From: Lachancea kluyveri NRRL Y-12651
Taxonomy: Eukaryota; Ascomycota; Saccharomycetes; Saccharomycetales; Saccharomycetaceae
Direction of reading: 5' to 3'
DNA length: 64,000 nt
Assembly (NCBI GenBank): GCA_000149225.2
Contig: CM000687.1
Span: 734,501-798,500 of the forward strand
The notes under the pieces were generated by a model that worked only from the letters and a program-made list of their open reading frames with translations, had not been told where the DNA came from and ran no database searches. This document shows positions 43,034 to 56,397 of this stretch, one piece after another. Both the position numbers and the translations under genes were made by a program. Position 1 is the first letter of the stretch, and each line of letters starts with the position of its first letter.

Positions 43034-45106
43034 TCAAACCGATGAAACAATATCGCTGGCATTCCTCAAGATTTCAACCATTTTATGACACTCTTTTCTT
43101 CTTTGGATAGTAATATCATTTTCTTTGGTTAATTCGGCAATATCTTGATTACCGTATAGTTTTTCCAGTAAGATTTTCTGAATGTCATTTTTACTCTTGA
43201 CAATTAGTTTTAACATTATAGCCTTTGGAATGATATCAGCAACAGTTCTCTTAACGATGCCGAAGTAGCTGTCAATTAACAGCTTAATAACTTCAGTTTC
43301 CATAGTTTCTCTTTCCGTCATTTGGCCAGTAGCTTTCAATACAGGAGGTGGAGATTCTAGAGCAGCCATTTTTTTCTTATTTTTTGAAGAAAAAAAACCC
43401 CCAAAGAAACCTCCCGATTTTTCTTCAGTAGGCTGCGGCGTGGGTTGGTTAGGTAATGGTTTCCCTGTTTTCGGATCGACAGCAATTTGACGTGGATGTA
43501 ATTTTTCTTCCACCGTGGCCATGGCCTGAGAGCCTTTCAACAAATCTGGATGGGCAGTATTAATATAAGTTTGTTCAGACCTGATTACATCTAAAACAAA
43601 CTCATTCGTTGGAATAATGGCCTCTTTCAAAAACTGGACAAAATAGTTAGACAAAGCTTCCCTTAAGCCAGGATATCTGCTATATTTTGGATGAGAAATA
43701 ATTTGTTTTAGTATACGGACTAATTCATCAAAAACCAAGCTAACCAAACGTAAAGAAGGCTCTTCAAATCTACGAATTTGTTGTTTGACCAATACTTCAA
43801 ATGCTTGTGTACCAACAAATAAGGATGGTGCAGAACCTGAACTATTATACATTATAGTTCTAATATCAGAGTCTTTAATTTGGTCAAATGGGTCTAGGGC
43901 ATTAACACCATTCTTGAAAATTTCATGGAAAACAAAAGAGATTCTTGCACCACCAGAAAGTTCTTGACTAGACAGCTCTCTGGCTTCACCATCCAATATG
44001 CCTGTATACTCTTTGGAAAAGTCGGTAATCATGCTCAAGACGATGGAATTTGGGGAGTCCATAGTTTCAGGGCCTAGACTTAGCAATTCAGCTTGATATT
44101 TCTTCAAAGTAACTTCAATTTTATTTTTAATTTCAGGTAATGTTTGTCTAATATGATGTAGCAAAATGGAATTCAATTTCTTAGCCAAATAAGGGGTACC
44201 ACAATAGTGTGCTTTAGAACTATAAGAAGGGTGGTTTTCGAAAAACTTCTTCTCATCTTCCAATGCAGCTCTGATGGTTTTATGGGCTTCTATATCCTTT
44301 TGACCTCTGTTGATGACTGGGATGTATCCGTATCTCAAGGGAATAACTCTGCCAGCTAAGATATCAATGACATCAGTACCATGATCCATCAAATCAACTT
44401 TTGTTAAAACACCGATGGTCCTGGTACCTTCTGGGTCAACCTCTCTAGCTAGCTTTAAGCCATCACTATTCGCCAAATCCGTGTTCGCAGCGTTAACTGA
44501 TAAGATAATAGCGTTGGGTTTGGAAATATATTTCAAAAGCATATCTTTGATTTGTTTCTCAATATCTGCAGGTTGATCTCCAACAGGAACTTTAGTTAAA
44601 CCAGGTAGATCCACCAAAGTCAAAGTTAGAACATGTGGAGAATAAATTCTCAAATTAATCGGGATTGGTGAAATACCAGCGTTCTTACCAGTAGTCTTTT
44701 CAGTTTCAATAACTATTTCCTGCCTAATTTGATCAAAGTTGTAGAATTTTTTTCCTGGAATATGCAAAAACTCACCCCACTCCTCGGCATTATCCTCAGA
44801 TTGACCCTTCTTTTGATCATCAGCAACATTCAAATCTAACAGTTCATTCTTGGCCGATTGCAGTGTCGAATCTTTCTTGGTCCTTTTATTAATTAACTGC
44901 AAAACCAATGGCCTTCTGGTGACAATGCCGGTACCCCTAGGTAAAAAGTCCCTACCAACAATGTTTTCTAAGACAGAGGATTTACCAGAAGATTGAGAAC
45001 CAACAACCGTGATCTGAGGCAAATCGACGGGAGATTGAGAGCCACCACCTAAAGGTGCCAATGCATCTTGTAATTTGTTAATAGTGGCGATCAAAGCTTC
45101 ATCCAT
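43034..45106 (-). CDS. VPS1: Dynamin-like GTPase of vacuolar sorting and peroxisome fission
   Basis: 690 residues (S. cerevisiae 704). The GTPase domain covers about 1-320: P-loop GSQSSGKSS at 36-44, DLPGL at about 178, TKVDLMDHG at about 235. The middle domain and C-terminal GED (ending [31 protein letters not shown]) are present. There is no PH or proline-rich domain, as usual for Vps1. A low-complexity insert ([16 protein letters not shown], then [15 protein letters not shown]) lies at about 550-590. Start ATG at 45106. Confidence 0.97.
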   Translation of the reverse strand: MDEALIATINKLQDALAPLGGGSQSPVDLPQITVVGSQSSGKSSVLENIVGRDFLPRGTGIVTRRPLVLQLINKRTKKDSTLQSAKNELLDLNVADDQKKGQSEDNAEEWGEFLHIPGKKFYNFDQIRQEIVIETEKTTGKNAGISPIPINLRIYSPHVLTLTLVDLPGLTKVPVGDQPADIEKQIKDMLLKYISKPNAIILSVNAANTDLANSDGLKLAREVDPEGTRTIGVLTKVDLMDHGTDVIDILAGRVIPLRYGYIPVINRGQKDIEAHKTIRAALEDEKKFFENHPSYSSKAHYCGTPYLAKKLNSILLHHIRQTLPEIKNKIEVTLKKYQAELLSLGPETMDSPNSIVLSMITDFSKEYTGILDGEARELSSQELSGGARISFVFHEIFKNGVNALDPFDQIKDSDIRTIMYNSSGSAPSLFVGTQAFEVLVKQQIRRFEEPSLRLVSLVFDELVRILKQIISHPKYSRYPGLREALSNYFVQFLKEAIIPTNEFVLDVIRSEQTYINTAHPDLLKGSQAMATVEEKLHPRQIAVDPKTGKPLPNQPTPQPTEEKSGGFFGGFFSSKNKKKMAALESPPPVLKATGQMTERETMETEVIKLLIDSYFGIVKRTVADIIPKAIMLKLIVKSKNDIQKILLEKLYGNQDIAELTKENDITIQRRKECHKMVEILRNASDIVSSV

Positions 45107-47506
<2,400 letters not shown>

Positions 47507-48314
47507 CAGTATATAAACATACTTGTGTACACTTCATCTTAAATCATTTTACCTAGTAGTTTATTCCCATACGTAAATGCATGCACTTCATACGTTTAAC
47601 AGATTGAAATAAAGGTAGCCTCAGTTAACCATATATCTGTTGTACGAGGCACTGGCTGTGCGGAATGCTGTTTCCACATAGCACGAACGTTCAGATGCTT
47701 AAAAGAGGTGGCCATAAACTGCGGATAAAGTCAGTGCTACCCCAAATCTTCAAGATATTACAGCAATTAGAGCCTACAAAATAAAATCTAAGCCCAAACC
47801 AGCTAGGCTGTTTTTACCGATGCCATGTACTCGAGGGTGGCGATTCTAACCCTATAAAGTTCATATACACACGAAAAGGAGCTAATTTTAGCCTGGAAGA
47901 ATACTCTAACGGACCACTTGAAGAAAGCCACAGTGTGCTTCATAGTACAGAATCTTAGTTAAGAGATTCATTTTTTATATCTCTTACCTTGTGTTGCCTT
48001 AACTCACTCTTGCTTTTAGACCAAAGCTCTCTTTCTTCGCGAACCAGTGAACCCTGAGATATTTTTTCCGCCCGTCTGTCAGCACAAATTTCACAACCCC
48101 TTTTCTATCAGCCCGGATTCTCATGAAATAGATCGCAATTATTCAAAATCAACAAACTTCTTCTTTTATTACTTCAGGCTAACAAAAAGGCATTCTTCAG
48201 TATTGAAAATCAAGACACACAGTAATAGACGGGTTATTTGACCAAAACAGGGAGCTATAACTGCAGGAATAAGGAGCGAATCAAAAAAATCAAGAAGAAT
48301 AAGCCACGAAGAAT
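47507..48314. other. PAP1-OSH6 intergenic region
   Basis: 808 bases between two plus-strand genes. The first part should hold the PAP1 3' end and the second the OSH6 promoter. I saw no additional gene or RNA. Confidence 0.4.
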
Positions 48315-49676
48315 ATGCCATTGGGTAAAATAAAAACAAAAATCAATGGCTCTAAAGAGAGTAACAACTCATCCTCATCGTTAGTGAGTCAAACTAGCTT
48401 TAGCTCAACCTCAGGAAATGGTACCAATGTAGATACTGACGATATTGATGAGAACGACGAGTCTGGTCAAAATATTTTACTAGGTATCATCTCTCAATTG
48501 AAACCAGGCTGCGATTTATCCAGAATTACCTTACCAACCTTTATTTTAGAAAAAAAGTCTATGCTAGAGAGAATCACTAATCAGTTGCAACAACCTGATA
48601 TTCTCTTGGACGCACATGTAGAGGAAGACGAACTGGAAAGATTCGTGAAGGTTGTCAAATGGTACTTGTCCGGTTGGCACATCTCTCCAAAGGCAGTCAA
48701 AAAGCCACTGAATCCAGTTCTGGGTGAGTACTTTACAGCCTATTGGGATCTACCCAATAAACAACAAGCCTTCTATATCTCGGAGCAAACCAGCCATCAT
48801 CCACCAAAATCTTCTTACTTTTACATGATCCCAGAATCGAATATCAGAGTCGATGGAACTACCATCCCTAAATCTAGATTTCTAGGTAACTCTACCGCAG
48901 CCATGATGGAAGGCTTGAGCGTTTTACAATTTTTGGATAGAAAAGGTGAAGATGGAAATCCTGAAAAGTACACTTTCACACAGCCTAATATGTACGCTAG
49001 GGGAATTCTTTTTGGCAAAATGAGGATTGAACTTGGTGACCATATGATCATCAAAGGTCCACATTACCAAGTCGATATCGAGTTCAAAACCAAAGGTTTT
49101 ATTTCCGGTACTTATGACGCAATTGAAGGTGTTATCAAAGACTATAAAGGCAAGGAGTATTACGAGATTACAGGCAAATGGAATGATGTGATTTACATCA
49201 GAAACTTGAGGGATAAGTCCCCAAAGGTTGTCCTGTTTAACACTCATAGTGCTACCCCACTTAAGCCAGCAGTTCGTCCATTGCAGGAGCAGGGAAAATT
49301 TGAATCAAGAAGACTATGGAAGAAAGTTACAGATGCACTAGCTGTTCGTGACCATGCGGTAGCAACTGAAGAAAAATTCAAAATTGAGAACCAGCAAAGG
49401 GTTTTGGCAAAAAAAAGAATCGAGGATGGTGTTGAATTTCACCCAAAACTGTTTAAATCAGCAAGTCCCGGCAAAGACCTGGAATTTTATATCTACAAAC
49501 ACATTCCAGAGGGCAATGATCATGAAGCTCAAATCAAAAGCATCTTGGAAATTGCCCCAATTTTGCCGGGCCAAAAGTTTACAGAAAAGTTTAGCATTCC
49601 AGCTTATCAAAAGCACGCTGTACAGGAACAGGAATTAGCAGAGCGACAAGAAAATCATAAACACGTCGGCAATTAA
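48315..49676 (+). CDS. OSH6: Oxysterol-binding protein homologue, PS/PI4P exchanger
   Basis: 453 residues (S. cerevisiae Osh6 448). A short-form Osh protein, essentially only the OSBP-related domain, that moves phosphatidylserine from ER to plasma membrane in exchange for PI4P. The family signature EQTSHHPPKSSYF is at about residue 157, with the NPVLGEYF segment at about 134 and the lid region near 50-75. The N-terminal 50 residues are Ser-rich with an acidic cluster (DTDDIDENDES). As a single pre-duplication copy it could stand for both OSH6 and OSH7. Confidence 0.95.
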   Translation: MPLGKIKTKINGSKESNNSSSSLVSQTSFSSTSGNGTNVDTDDIDENDESGQNILLGIISQLKPGCDLSRITLPTFILEKKSMLERITNQLQQPDILLDAHVEEDELERFVKVVKWYLSGWHISPKAVKKPLNPVLGEYFTAYWDLPNKQQAFYISEQTSHHPPKSSYFYMIPESNIRVDGTTIPKSRFLGNSTAAMMEGLSVLQFLDRKGEDGNPEKYTFTQPNMYARGILFGKMRIELGDHMIIKGPHYQVDIEFKTKGFISGTYDAIEGVIKDYKGKEYYEITGKWNDVIYIRNLRDKSPKVVLFNTHSATPLKPAVRPLQEQGKFESRRLWKKVTDALAVRDHAVATEEKFKIENQQRVLAKKRIEDGVEFHPKLFKSASPGKDLEFYIYKHIPEGNDHEAQIKSILEIAPILPGQKFTEKFSIPAYQKHAVQEQELAERQENHKHVGN

Positions 49677-49787
49677 GGTACTCAATTTCAATTGGATGGC
49701 TAAATAAAAACATTTGTACAACAATAAATCTGTATACTTTAAAGAGATAGTCATTCATCTCTGTTATATTTACGTGGCCACGTTTGT

Positions 49788-51054
49788 CTATTCCTCAAAG
49801 ATACTGATAAATCGCCTCTTGTACCCTAGAGATCTGTATGAACTCGTTAAGAGAGCATCTTCTTCATATGCTTTGGGAACAATCGGATACCCCCTCTTCA
49901 ACTCGATACTTGTGCGTTGGCTCTCAAACTGCGAAACTTCTAGGCGCCATTTTTTCAAAAAGGACGGCGTACACCCTTTACTGACTTTTTTGGTCAGGCC
50001 CAGAAGACACAAGAATGGGGCCCACTCAACTGCTTGGACACTATCTATGAATTCTCTAACCTCATTCATCTCTGATTCCACATCAAAAATTTCTTCAAGG
50101 CCCTCAGTTGCTGCGAAAGCACCCGTCAATCCTAAGTTGTTACTCAACCTGCGAGCATTGTGGATACCAAAGTCAAAAGAATCCTTTTCTGCACAAACGA
50201 TGTACATGTAAGTGTACCACGAAGAATTGTCTCTAACGTTTTGGAAACAAAACTTTTTTGTACGACTCAAAATTTGCAATCTTTCATCCTCAGTGGTTAA
50301 ATCAGAAATCCAGCGTATCGTGTTCCAGCAGTAGTAGTTAGAAGGGTGGCGCCACGCCGATTCCATGCAAACATTCAAATACATTATGTCAACACTGGGA
50401 AAAATTTCTCTTGATAAAACGTACAACTTTCTGTACAAAACCCAGAGTGAAGACGATTTATTAAGCCTATTATTTGTTGAAGATAAAAGATGCTGCACTA
50501 ACCTTACCTCATTTTGAAAAAACACATCAGGAATCTCTACAGGACTGCCATAAAAATCTTCATGTTGATTTATTACGTTTAAAAGGAACTCTTCGTGTAG
50601 TTTTAAAATTGTGTAGTTCTCAGTTGTCGTTAGTAACAATCCCACTGTGGCATAATACATATCCCAACATCTGGTAGTAGCTGTACAATTGTATTAGTAA
50701 TCAGTATTCCGAAGGTTATGATAAGTTGAACGTACTATCGCTATTTTCAAATTTTCTCATGTAGTCATGAGACTCCTTAAAAATCCTGAGGTAAGTTGAT
50801 TTAAAACAAATAATTTCTATTTCATTTAACGTGTTCACGAAAAGGAAGTTAGATGTTGCAGATGGTTGATCGGGAGAAAACGTTAACCTGGACTTCTTAG
50901 ATACAAATTTGGTTGTTACCACGTTGTAAAACTCCCTGCATGTTTCTAATGAACTCATTCTTTTCACGCTTGAGTCTCCCTTGAGAATGAAAAATGTATT
51001 TTCGCTTTCACAATTTTTGATGTTGACAGAATTAATAAAGCGGCACGGCGACAT
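49788..51054 (-). CDS. ECM9: Protein prenyltransferase alpha-like protein, with intron
   Basis: Spliced product of about 403 residues (S. cerevisiae Ecm9 377). Exon 1 is 51054-50736 and exon 2 is 50680-49788. The 55-nt intron 50735-50681 has 5' GTACGT, branch TACTAAT at 50699-50693 and 3' ACAG; splicing restores ...SDTTTRCWDMYYATVG. The frame in exon 2 has repeat pieces resembling the prenyltransferase alpha subunit (NYYCWNTIRWISDL, NSSWYTYMYIV). The S. cerevisiae gene has an intron and was found in a cell-wall screen; the molecular role is unknown. The order OSH6-ECM9-YKR005C is conserved. Confidence 0.85.
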
Positions 51055-51124
51055 AGAATAATTAACAGCTAAATAGGATATTACGAAGCACTTTACTGAA
51101 TAAAACCAATTATTTTTTGTTTTT

Positions 51125-52921
51125 CTAAGGACCAGCTCTCAAAACTTTGGCTATTTCCTCTATTGCCAGATCTTGCTTGGGTATGTGGATAGCTAAAGCT
51201 TGAACTGTTTGTTCGTCTATCTCGTCATCTTCAAATTCATCATCACCTGATTCTGGCGCATTACCATTCCCGCCATCATTAAGAAACTCCTGTGGGTGTG
51301 AGTTGTTAGTTAGACTATAAACAGTTATAGTACCGACTACTGTAGCTAGTGTGGAGAATATAATCATTGTATTGGTGTTGGAGGCAGCAGATGCGAATTC
51401 GAATGTATATCCTCCAATTGCAGAAGCATTCGTAAGTACCTTACCCCTAAAATTATCAGAGCTTGTAGAAGCGCAATCTAAGGACGTAGTGGTTATTGAA
51501 TAATTGGGTGACGCCACGCTTGTATTGATCAACATCTTATTATAACCTGAATCAATTTCCAAGCTTCCATTTCCAGTAACACCAAAGGCGTTGAATAAGA
51601 TGCCAGATAGCAAAGGTAGGGTTGCCCTACTCCTAGTGAATGTTTTAGTGAGAGTGACAGTTGTGGTATCTGTGGTAGTAACAGGGTACCACTTCTTCTT
51701 AATTTCAGTTTCAGTTTCAGTTTCGGTTTCGGTTTCAGTTTCAGTTTCCCAATCGGTGACAGTCAACTTTCCAACCTTTTTTGTTTTTGTAGTTTCTTCT
51801 ACCTCTGTTTCTGTGGTGGTTTCAATATCATACTTATACTTGGTTCTGGTGCTAATCTCAAACTCCGTTTCTGTCGTGGTAATATATTCGTATTTAGTCT
51901 TTGTCCTGACCATCTTCAATAATTCGGTTTCGGTTTCGGTTTCGGTTTCGGTTTCAGTTTCGGTTTCGGTTTCAGTTTCAGTTTCGGTTTCAGTTTCGGT
52001 TTCGGTTTCGGTTTCAGTTTCAGTTTCGGTTTCAGTTTCAGTTTCAGTTTCAGTTTCGGTCTTTATGTACGCCATTTCTGCTGTCTCCCTATCACTGTTA
52101 CCACTGTATTCAACGACTTTACCGGCAGTGATCGAAGCTGGTTTCCAAACATAACTTGGCGTATAACCTTTCTTTACAGAATTATACGTACCGTTTCCAA
52201 GCCCTTCCGTAGCCAACCCTGTAGCCTCTCCTCTTCGCATACTACTATTCACGGTATCCTGACCATTGGCTTGCTTCTCTTTAGAAACTTTATCAGCTTT
52301 TGATTTATCTGCTAAACGTCTCTTGCTATAGTTGGACCTCCCCGAATACTCAAGGACGTTTAACATAGATTTAGCTAATTCTATTCTTTCAAAGGGTAAT
52401 AGGTTACGGCGAACATAGCCATCTGAATCTGCGAAATAAGTCAATTCATTAACATCCTTAACAGTAGGTAGAGAATTAATTCCAATTTGTTCTGACTTAG
52501 ATAAATCAATACTTAGCTCCTGGATTTTGGCCAATTGGGCAGTGTCAGAGCAGTAATCTTCGTAACAAAAAGCGGATAAAGCACTTAGTAAGCATTGAAC
52601 GCAGTCACAATTACTGTAATCTTCCAAATTTTCTTGGACAGAGATACACATGGAGCATAAGCTTTCATTAGTGTTGAATCTGTCCACTAAACACTGTTCT
52701 AAATGGGGCTTCTAGAGTTGGATTTTAGTAAGTAAAAGCCGCTACACGATGAGCAACAGAGTGGAAATAGCAATAAGGTAGATGATTTAACATACACAGC
52801 TACTCAAGTCAACCCTTGTATCTATTTCCTTGAATTGGGAACACAGAGTCGCGTCCTGCACTGAATGACTATCGGAAAAGGTGGATATTAACAACACTAT
52901 TAATAAGCTTATTTGCAACAT
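51125..52921 (-). CDS. YKR005C-like predicted membrane protein with Glu-Thr repeats, with intron
   Basis: Spliced product of about 570 residues. Exon 1 is 52921-52796 (42 codons) and exon 2 is 52711-51125. The 84-nt intron 52795-52712 has GTATGT, branch TACTAAA at 52730-52724 and TCTAG. Exon 1 begins MLQISLLIVLLISTFSDSHS, a strong signal peptide. A cysteine-rich N-terminal region (LCSMCISVQ, CDCVQCLL) follows, then two Glu-Thr repeat tracts, a Ser/Thr-rich stretch, a probable membrane segment (about TMIIFSTLATVVGTITVYSLT) and an acidic tail. The likely topology is lumenal or extracellular N-terminus and cytosolic C-terminus. S. cerevisiae YKR005C, also intron-containing, is uncharacterised. 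Confidence 0.8.
51707..51748 (-). repeat. Hexanucleotide array, 7 units, coding for Glu-Thr
   Basis: Seven tandem units of GAAACC/GAAACT on the minus strand (read as RGTTTC on the plus strand), in frame as alternating Glu-Thr in the YKR005C-like protein. Confidence 0.9.
51926..52057 (-). repeat. Hexanucleotide array, 22 units, coding for Glu-Thr
   Basis: 132 bases made of 22 uninterrupted units GAAACC or GAAACT on the minus strand, in frame as (Glu-Thr)n. Variation is confined to the third base of the Thr codon, so the peptide is perfectly regular while the DNA is not. The plus-strand frame through it (Ser-Val repeats) is a shadow. Confidence 0.95.
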
Positions 52922-53210
52922 GGTTTATCTTTTGGGCTTTATATCTTGTTGCAGTGAGAAAGGAATAAAGGACAAAAAGAAGGGGTAAAGAGAAGTTAGG
53001 TAAGAAAACCGCTTTGTTCTTATAAATAAGGAACGCCTCGTAAAAATAGCCGCTGATGTAAAATGTGGTTCGAGTAATATAATTTCACACGAATAACCAT
53101 TATCTATTTCTTGATTTAGACAATTGTTTACAATGAAGATACAGGGCAAAGAGCGTTCACAAAAAAATCGCGACTACTGATTCTGACACTTAAACAGCAA
53201 AGACTAGCAA
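52922..53210. promoter_or_regulatory. Divergent promoter region
   Basis: 289 bases between the divergent ATGs of the YKR005C-like and CBS-PB1 genes. No site assigned. Confidence 0.35.
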
Positions 53211-55148
53211 ATGATGAGTATTTTGATGTCTCATCAATTAAATTCTCCCAACAAGAGTTTAGATATTGCGAATATCACAGTTCCGAGCGTTCACAAGGAT
53301 GAGAATAGAAAAAGGCAGTCCAAAAGAGATGAGGCGATTAGGAGAAAGTTGGAAAATGGCCTATCAAAGAAGTTATCTTCAAATATACGAAAAAAACCAA
53401 GTTATAACAGAAGAAAGTGCCGTCCGGGTACAGTGTTAACTTTAAATCCGTCCGAGCCTGTGATCTGTAAACCAACCACCACTGTGTACGAAGCCGCCCA
53501 ATTGATGAGCGCAAGAAGAGAGAATTGCATATTAGTTATAGAATATGACGACAATGTTGATCACGAAGGAGAAGACTTCGAAAACGGGTCTCTTCTCGGT
53601 ATATTTACAGCTAAGGATTTAGCTTTCAGAGTAGTGGGTAATGGCCTGAAATCTGCTGTTATTACGATAGATCAAATCATGACCAGCAACCCGTTATGTG
53701 CTACTTCCGACACTTTGGCTTCTGAAGCATTGAACTTGATGGTAGAAAAAGGTTTTAGGCACTTGCCAGTCATTGATGAAAATACCAATGCAGTTTTAGG
53801 CGTCTTAGATATTACCAAATGTTATCGAGATGCCATGGAAAGATTGGAAAGGATGTATGATTACTCAAAAACTTTGTGTAAAGCGTTCAACTCAATTGGT
53901 GATGAGATTGGGAGATTTTCTGTGGGTGAGCAAAAATTTGAGGCTTTAAAGTACTTTGAGCGCTTGAAATCAATTATAGATGGCCCACGCTTGGGATCTG
54001 TGCTTGACGGTGAAGCTACCAAACCCTTTTATGTTACCGTAAAGACAGCTGTCCAAGAAGCTGCCTTACTGATGAAAAGAAATCATATCACAGCAGTATT
54101 AGTTAAAAATGAAGCAAATGATGTTGTTGGTATTTTCACGTCGAAGGACATTGTTCTAAGAGTTATTGCCGCTGGGTTGGATCCAAAAACTGTCTCTGTT
54201 ATTCGTGTCATGACTCCGCAACCAGATATGGCTGATAAAGATATCACGATCCAAGAAGCATTGAGGAAAATGTTTGAGGGCCATTACTTGAACCTCCCCG
54301 TTGTGAACCTCGGACATATTATTGGTATTGCTGAAGTCTTGAAATTAACATATGCTGCTTTATCCCAAATCTGTCGAATATCTGATGTAGAACTTACAAG
54401 CCATCATTTTCAAAAAGATGGTCCAATTGCACCAAATAATAGTGCCAAAACCACAAGTGGACCAGCCTGGAATAGATTTTGGAATGGCATAGACATGGCA
54501 TGTGATATTTCTCCTCTGCGCAGCGAGAGTATTTTTTCTGGCACGCCAGAAATTTTTCAAAATGAGTTGAACCAGTTTTGTGCTGAAGGTACTACTGAGA
54601 CAGCAGATTCGGTATTACTCACCAACGGTGACTGTTTGTCAGTTACACCCAGGATTAAAGAAGACTTTGGAACCTCTTTACAGTCCTTCAAGTTTAAAAC
54701 ATTGAACAATGATAAGATTCACAGGATTTCATTGAAACCCATCGAAGGTATCCAAAAACTCCAAGCATTGATCAATGAAAAGGCTGGATGTAACCATGAC
54801 TTAGAAATTTCCTACATTGATGATGAAAACGATCTTATAAGCCTTACCCATGACCAAGACTTACTCGATTGCGTTTCCGTCCATAAAAATATGGGTTTAG
54901 ACAAGATCGACCTCTTGCTCCATGAGCCTGAAAAAAGTGTTTCACAGGTGGAAGTTATGAAGTTACTTGCAGCCAGGACTACGAAAGTTCGTAAAGACAG
55001 AAACGTGCGTTCTGCTAATCCTCAAGAGGAATGCGAACCCGTAGGATATTTTATCCCAGGTTTTTATAATGGAGTTCTGTTACCAACAATAGTCTTTGTC
55101 CTGGGTGCATCCCTAGCTGTTTTTTTTACGTTAACCAGAAAACATTAG
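53211..55148 (+). CDS. CBS-domain and PB1-domain protein with a C-terminal membrane anchor
   Basis: 645 residues. After a basic N-terminus (KRQSKRDEAIRRKL) come four CBS motifs in two pairs at about 80-205 (including MTSNPLCATSDTLASEALNL) and about 270-390 (including VIRVMTPQPDMADKDITIQEAL). A PB1 domain at about 495-580 (FKFKTLNNDKIHRISLKP, DDENDLISLTHDQDLLDCV) includes the acidic OPCA-type segment. A hydrophobic segment, GVLLPTIVFVLGASLAVFFTL, ends five residues from the C-terminus and looks like a tail anchor. S. pombe Mug70 has the same CBS-PB1 architecture. I recall no S. cerevisiae gene like it at this site. CBS pairs usually sense adenine nucleotides; the function here is unknown. Confidence 0.85.
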   Translation: MMSILMSHQLNSPNKSLDIANITVPSVHKDENRKRQSKRDEAIRRKLENGLSKKLSSNIRKKPSYNRRKCRPGTVLTLNPSEPVICKPTTTVYEAAQLMSARRENCILVIEYDDNVDHEGEDFENGSLLGIFTAKDLAFRVVGNGLKSAVITIDQIMTSNPLCATSDTLASEALNLMVEKGFRHLPVIDENTNAVLGVLDITKCYRDAMERLERMYDYSKTLCKAFNSIGDEIGRFSVGEQKFEALKYFERLKSIIDGPRLGSVLDGEATKPFYVTVKTAVQEAALLMKRNHITAVLVKNEANDVVGIFTSKDIVLRVIAAGLDPKTVSVIRVMTPQPDMADKDITIQEALRKMFEGHYLNLPVVNLGHIIGIAEVLKLTYAALSQICRISDVELTSHHFQKDGPIAPNNSAKTTSGPAWNRFWNGIDMACDISPLRSESIFSGTPEIFQNELNQFCAEGTTETADSVLLTNGDCLSVTPRIKEDFGTSLQSFKFKTLNNDKIHRISLKPIEGIQKLQALINEKAGCNHDLEISYIDDENDLISLTHDQDLLDCVSVHKNMGLDKIDLLLHEPEKSVSQVEVMKLLAARTTKVRKDRNVRSANPQEECEPVGYFIPGFYNGVLLPTIVFVLGASLAVFFTLTRKH

Positions 55149-55322
55149 AAACTATATTCTTTTTTTTTTTCTTTTATTCTTCCCCCTTATCAGATTTTGA
55201 TCATCACGCAATATGGAATGGGTATTGGCCCAAATAAGGAGCTAGCGTACTTATATTATTTACAAGATTTATGATTACTACACGAGGTGCAAGTAGATGA
55301 TGAAGATGAGTATAGCCATATC

Positions 55323-56066
55323 TTAACTGTTCCTGGCTTCCTCAATCGCTCTTCTAGCAGCTTCAGCTTCCAATTTTTGTACCTCGTTTAAAATTCCAGA
55401 AAACTTCTTTTTTTGATCTCTGACGCTAGGGTGCTTTGAAATATAGACATTGGTTGGAAAAACTTTATCGTCTAGTTCAATGGCGTTTGGTTCGACGTCG
55501 TTAAATCTAGCCAACTTGCCAGATAGAACTTCTTTAGTAAAGTATTCATGGAACTCCAGAGGAGTAGTCAATCTAGTCAACTGATAATCGGGGATCATAA
55601 AACCAGAAAGAGATTGCAAATCTTTCGTAAATTTGAACTTAGAAACCAAACTAACGAATGGAGAGGAAAGAGCTGGGTCTTTAATATCTTCGATCTGGGA
55701 ACTTAGTGCTTTATTATAGGAGGCTAATACGATGGAGTTCAATTTTTCCGTTGTAGAAGTCTTTTCGGTACTTAACCACTGGTTAAAAGGCGCGCTTTGA
55801 ATCAGAGCTTCACGGTTATTTCTATCGACAGCGCCCAGTTCTTCACCAATGAAATCATCCTCAGTCAATCTCAACTTTTTCCCACCTTCTTCGACGGCAT
55901 TGGCCTTACCAGATTCGATTTCGCTGATAACATCCTCTGTGTTCTTTGTCGGAGTAACTTGCTTCTTGTCTTGCTTTTTTCTGAACCATGACATAAAGTC
56001 AGAGGTGATGGCTGTGGTATGTAAGCATCTCACGCTCTTTACTGGCAAGGTTTTTCTCGACAACAT
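55323..56066 (-). CDS. MRPL13: Mitochondrial large-subunit ribosomal protein (mL50 family)
   Basis: 247 residues (S. cerevisiae 264). It starts MLSRKTLPVKSVRCLHTTAI, a mitochondrial presequence rich in Arg, Lys and Ser. The remainder aligns in layout with yeast Mrpl13, with a charged helical C-terminus (KKKFSGILNEVQKLEAEAARRAIEEARNS). Position between the chromosome XI neighbours and MEH1 supports the assignment (YKR006C in S. cerevisiae). Confidence 0.85.
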   Translation of the reverse strand: MLSRKTLPVKSVRCLHTTAITSDFMSWFRKKQDKKQVTPTKNTEDVISEIESGKANAVEEGGKKLRLTEDDFIGEELGAVDRNNREALIQSAPFNQWLSTEKTSTTEKLNSIVLASYNKALSSQIEDIKDPALSSPFVSLVSKFKFTKDLQSLSGFMIPDYQLTRLTTPLEFHEYFTKEVLSGKLARFNDVEPNAIELDDKVFPTNVYISKHPSVRDQKKKFSGILNEVQKLEAEAARRAIEEARNS

Positions 56067-56397
56067 CGTGATGTAGCTTCCACCTGTGTTTTTGTTAGGT
56101 TGACTTATTTTATGGCTTACCTATAATAATCGTTAAAAATTTTCGACTGTTTCTTTTTGGTAGTGTCATAGTGTTACCCGGCAAAATAGTAGCGCACAAA
56201 AAGTGAAACAGTTGCCAAAAATGGTGGGTTAAAAGCCTAAGACTATGGTGGACCAAACTGTCCTAATTTACCATCGCTATTTGGCTTCAATAACTGCTCA
56301 CATATCTGTTAACTTATATGAATTTGCTAACGATTCACTATTAGCTAAGCAGAATAAGAGAAGTAAAAAAGAAATAGAACGAATACAGATAAGGACG

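Noticed and set aside
51591-52154. Plus-strand frame of 187 codons rich in Ser-Val repeats
   Set aside because: It is the antisense reading of the Glu-Thr hexamer array. The minus-strand gene has a signal-peptide exon, intron signals and a syntenic homologue.
56245-56397. 51-codon N-terminal extension of MEH1
   Set aside because: It would bury the MGAVFSC lipidation signal, which must be at the N-terminus for Ego1 function.
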